Part shown: in pieces, positions 5,809 through 7,649 of the stretch
Position numbering within the stretch: position 1 is the stretch's first letter
How the letters are laid out: every line of letters begins with the position of its first letter
Source: Armatimonadota bacterium
Lineage (GTDB): Bacteria; Sysuimicrobiota; Sysuimicrobiia; Sysuimicrobiales; JACQTN01
Direction of reading: 5' to 3'
DNA length: 7,649 bases
Assembly: GCA_016210785.1 (NCBI GenBank)
Contig: JACQTN010000464.1
Coordinates: 1 to 7,649 of the forward strand
Made by a program: the position numbers and the translations under genes
Notes under the pieces: model-generated
Seen by the model: the letters and a program-made list of their open reading frames with translations, nothing else
What the model was told of the DNA's origin: nothing
Database searches by the model: none

Positions 5809-7422
5809 ATGAGGCAGGGTGTTATCCGGATTCTGGGGATCGGGCTGGCCGCAGTACTGCTGGTGGCGGGCTGGATACCGGCGGTCACCCCGACGGCGGC
5901 GGCGCCCGCCGGCGTCCAGAAAGGCGGGGTGGTCAGCATCTCGCTGCTCGGCGACCCCATCATGAACCCCATCACCGGCACCGACATCTCGTCCGTCCTG
6001 GTGAACAAGGTCCTGTTCAGCGCGCTGGTCCGGCCCAGCCCCAGCGGCCTGCGGCCGTCGCCCGACCTGGCGGAGAGCTGGACGGTGTCCGCCGACGGCC
6101 GGCGGTGGACCTTCAACCTGCGCCGCGACGTGAAGTGGCACGACGGCGTGCCGTTCACGTCGGCGGACGTCAGGTACACCTTCGACCAGATCCTGGACGC
6201 CAAGATCCAGAGCCGGCAGCGCAGCGACTTCGCGGCCCTCGACCGCGTGGAGACGCCGGACCCCTACACGGCGGTGTTCGTCCTCAGGCAGCCCTTCGCG
6301 CCGCTGCCGGTGCTGCTCGGGCACACCGCGGGCATCGGGCCCAAGCACATTTTGGAGAAAGAGGCCAACGTCAACAACGCCCACGAGTTCAACAAGCGCC
6401 GCCCCGTCGGCACCGGTCCGTTCATGATCAGGGAGGCGCGGGCCGGCAGCCACTACATCCTGGTGCGCAACCCCAACTTCTACCGGGAGCCGGCCTACCT
6501 GGACGGCATCACCTTCCTCATCGTGAAGGACTACAACGTGACGGTCACCAAGCTGCGCACCGGCGAGCTGAATTTCGTCGAGATCGCCCCGGTCAACGTG
6601 CCCGCCGTGAAGAACATTGCCGGCATGCGCATCCGCTCCGTGCCCATCGTCAACTACTGGGAGATCCGGCTCAACAACGCCCGCGTGCCCTTCAACGACA
6701 TCAAGGTCCGGCAGGCCATGACCCATGCCGTGGACCGGGATGCGATCCTCCGGGCGGTCATCCAGGGGTACGGAAAGATGGCCAGCGGGCCGATCCCGGA
6801 CGTGCTGTTCTGGGCCTTCAACCGCAACGTGCGCAAGTACCCATATGACCCGCAGAAGGCGCTGGCGCTGCTCAAGGAGGCGGGCTGGTCCGACACCGAC
6901 GGCGACGGGGTGCCGGACAAGGTCATCGACGGCAAGAAAGTTCCCTTCCGCGCCACGGTTTCCACCTCCAACGGCCACCCGGTCATGGAGCAGGTGGGGA
7001 TCATGGCCCACCAGTACTTCAAGAAGCTGGGCCTGGACATCCGGCTGGAGATCCTGGAGTACAACACCAAGATTTTCCAGCGGGTGGTGCCGCGTAACTA
7101 CGACATCGACATCAACTGGCGCGTGATGCCGCCCGACCCGGACATGCTCAACTACTACGCCTGCAAGGGCGGCGCCAACACGGTGAACTACTGCAATCCC
7201 ACCGTGGACGATCTGCTGGTGCGCGGCCGGCAGATCGCCAACCAGGAGGAACGCCGCAAGATCTACTTCCAGTTCCAGGAGATCGTGGCCGACGAGGCGG
7301 CGGAGATCTTCGTGTACTACCCCTTCGAGATCCAGGTCCTGAGCCTGGCGCTGCAGGGCGTTCCCACCATGGGCTATCGGGACGGCCTGCGTTACGCCAG
7401 TGAGTTTTGGCTGCAGCGCTAG
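5809..7422 (+). CDS. ABC transporter family 5 substrate-binding protein (exported)
   Basis: A 537-aa extracytoplasmic binding protein of the SBP_bac_5 family (DppA/OppA/NikA type), which captures peptides, nickel complexes or, in many GC-rich bacteria, oligosaccharides for an ABC importer. Residues 1 to about 34 are a Sec signal peptide: a positively charged start, a hydrophobic core GIGLAAVLLVAGWIPAV and a cleavage region at TAAAPAG. There is no lipobox Cys, so it is predicted to be soluble rather than a lipoprotein. The family signature is at 86-126, from DLAESW through FNLRRDVKWHDG to FTSADVRYTFD. A DTDGDGVPD segment at 362-370 is common in this family. The ATG at 5809 was chosen over 5749 because of GGAGGGAGGTG 8 nt upstream and a proper signal peptide. 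The C-terminus is intact. No permease or ATPase genes lie in the window, but they are expected downstream. Ligand unknown; the neighbours favour a sugar. Confidence 0.93.
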   Translation: MRQGVIRILGIGLAAVLLVAGWIPAVTPTAAAPAGVQKGGVVSISLLGDPIMNPITGTDISSVLVNKVLFSALVRPSPSGLRPSPDLAESWTVSADGRRWTFNLRRDVKWHDGVPFTSADVRYTFDQILDAKIQSRQRSDFAALDRVETPDPYTAVFVLRQPFAPLPVLLGHTAGIGPKHILEKEANVNNAHEFNKRRPVGTGPFMIREARAGSHYILVRNPNFYREPAYLDGITFLIVKDYNVTVTKLRTGELNFVEIAPVNVPAVKNIAGMRIRSVPIVNYWEIRLNNARVPFNDIKVRQAMTHAVDRDAILRAVIQGYGKMASGPIPDVLFWAFNRNVRKYPYDPQKALALLKEAGWSDTDGDGVPDKVIDGKKVPFRATVSTSNGHPVMEQVGIMAHQYFKKLGLDIRLEILEYNTKIFQRVVPRNYDIDINWRVMPPDPDMLNYYACKGGANTVNYCNPTVDDLLVRGRQIANQEERRKIYFQFQEIVADEAAEIFVYYPFEIQVLSLALQGVPTMGYRDGLRYASEFWLQR

Positions 7423-7428
7423 CCTGTT

Positions 7429-7471
7429 AAGGTTGGCTGGAGTGACTTTACGCCACTCCAGCCTTCACCTT
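7429..7471 (+). terminator. Strong hairpin after the binding-protein gene
   Basis: GGCTGGAGTG (7435-7444) and CACTCCAGCC (7454-7463) pair perfectly over 10 bp around a 9-nt loop. After a small internal bulge the stem extends with AAGGT (7429-7433) and ACCTT (7467-7471). It begins 7 nt past the stop codon. There is no long U-run after it, so it may be a weak or factor-assisted terminator, or a stabiliser of the 3' end of the binding-protein message, as is common between a binding-protein gene and its permease genes. Confidence 0.65.
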
Positions 7472-7540
7472 ATGTCCGACCGGCGGAGGCCCTTCGCCTC
7501 CCCCACGAACCCCCACCGCGACGGTGGGACGGCCGACATA
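7471..7540 (+). repeat. Nested inverted repeats: outer stem enclosing two hairpins
   Basis: TATGTC (7471-7476) is complementary to GACATA (7535-7540). Between them lie two perfect hairpins: GGAGGC/GCCTCC (7485-7490 with 7496-7501, 5-nt loop) and CCCACCG/CGGTGGG (7512-7518 with 7522-7528, 3-nt loop). Together they could fold into a three-way junction. It follows the preceding hairpin directly. Function unknown; a structured RNA element or a small palindromic repeat unit are both possible. Confidence 0.45.
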
Positions 7541-7649
7541 TGAGTGATGCTCGGACCCGGCGGCACGAGTCCAATCCTGCGCAGTTCAACTCGCAGCGCC
7601 GATACCGACACATCGGGGGAAGCCGGTCCTGCGCATGATGCATCTTTTC
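7541..7649. other. Right end of window, no gene recognised
   Basis: About 110 bp with no convincing coding region. A 32-codon frame from the ATG at 7540 to TGA at 7636-7638 has no Shine-Dalgarno and no recognisable product. GATGCATC (7637-7644) is an 8-bp palindrome followed by TTTTC at the window edge. This could be the leader of a downstream transporter gene, but nothing here proves it. Confidence 0.3.

Noticed and set aside
5182..7011. A 609-codon open frame on the minus strand spanning parts of the TIM-barrel gene, the leader and the binding-protein gene.
   Set aside because: It is antisense to two well-supported genes, has a composition typical of GC-rich shadow frames (Val, Arg, Gly, His, Asp heavy) and shows no domain.
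7571..7603. A GTTCAAC segment that recalls a tRNA T-loop.
   Set aside because: No acceptor, D-arm or anticodon stem could be placed around it.
7540..7638. A 32-codon frame after the inverted repeats.
   Set aside because: No ribosome binding site, no recognisable product, and its ATG lies in the palindromic stem.

Overview
The window is GC-rich bacterial DNA with tightly packed genes. It reads as part of a carbohydrate uptake and catabolism cluster with an unrelated accessory segment inside it. The organism cannot be named from sequence alone. High GC, arginine- and alanine-rich proteins, strong purine-rich ribosome binding sites and a solute-binding protein that is exported but not a lipoprotein suggest an environmental, possibly diderm bacterium. 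That is inference.

Layout. (1) 2-1240, plus: 3'-most roughly four fifths of an FGGY-family sugar kinase, cut by the left edge of the window. (2) 1308-2090, plus: a hydroxypyruvate-isomerase-like TIM-barrel protein with all expected metal and catalytic residues. (3) 2091-4269: an accessory segment, visibly less GC-rich at its left end, with different codon use. It holds a membrane-anchored trypsin-like serine protease (2167-2922, plus) facing a two-gene minus-strand operon: a winged-helix/nucleotidyltransferase fusion (3407-4042) followed, with a 32-nt overlap, by a HEPN-domain protein (2986-3438). This pair has the layout of an MNT/HEPN toxin-antitoxin module. It has a near-consensus promoter (TTGACG, 17 nt, TACAAT) that should give an almost leaderless mRNA, overlaid by two 9-bp identical sites exactly 21 bp apart. 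(4) 4270-5664, plus: a 464-aa uncharacterised protein that looks like a glycoside-hydrolase-type TIM barrel with a Cys-x-Cys-x-x-Cys-Cys cluster. (5) 5809-7422, plus: an exported family 5 (peptide/nickel/oligosaccharide type) ABC substrate-binding protein, preceded by a leader with a degenerate 13-bp tandem repeat. (6) 7423-7649: no convincing gene, but a strong hairpin (likely terminator or mRNA 3'-end stabiliser) followed by a second region of nested inverted repeats.

How the genes may work together (inference): the binding protein captures an oligosaccharide or other small solute, the TIM-barrel protein may cleave or modify it, and the isomerase and FGGY kinase feed the released monosaccharide into central metabolism. 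The protease and MNT/HEPN genes do not fit that pathway and look like a defence or stabilisation cassette inserted between the sugar genes. No tRNA, rRNA, CRISPR array, transposase or integrase was seen.
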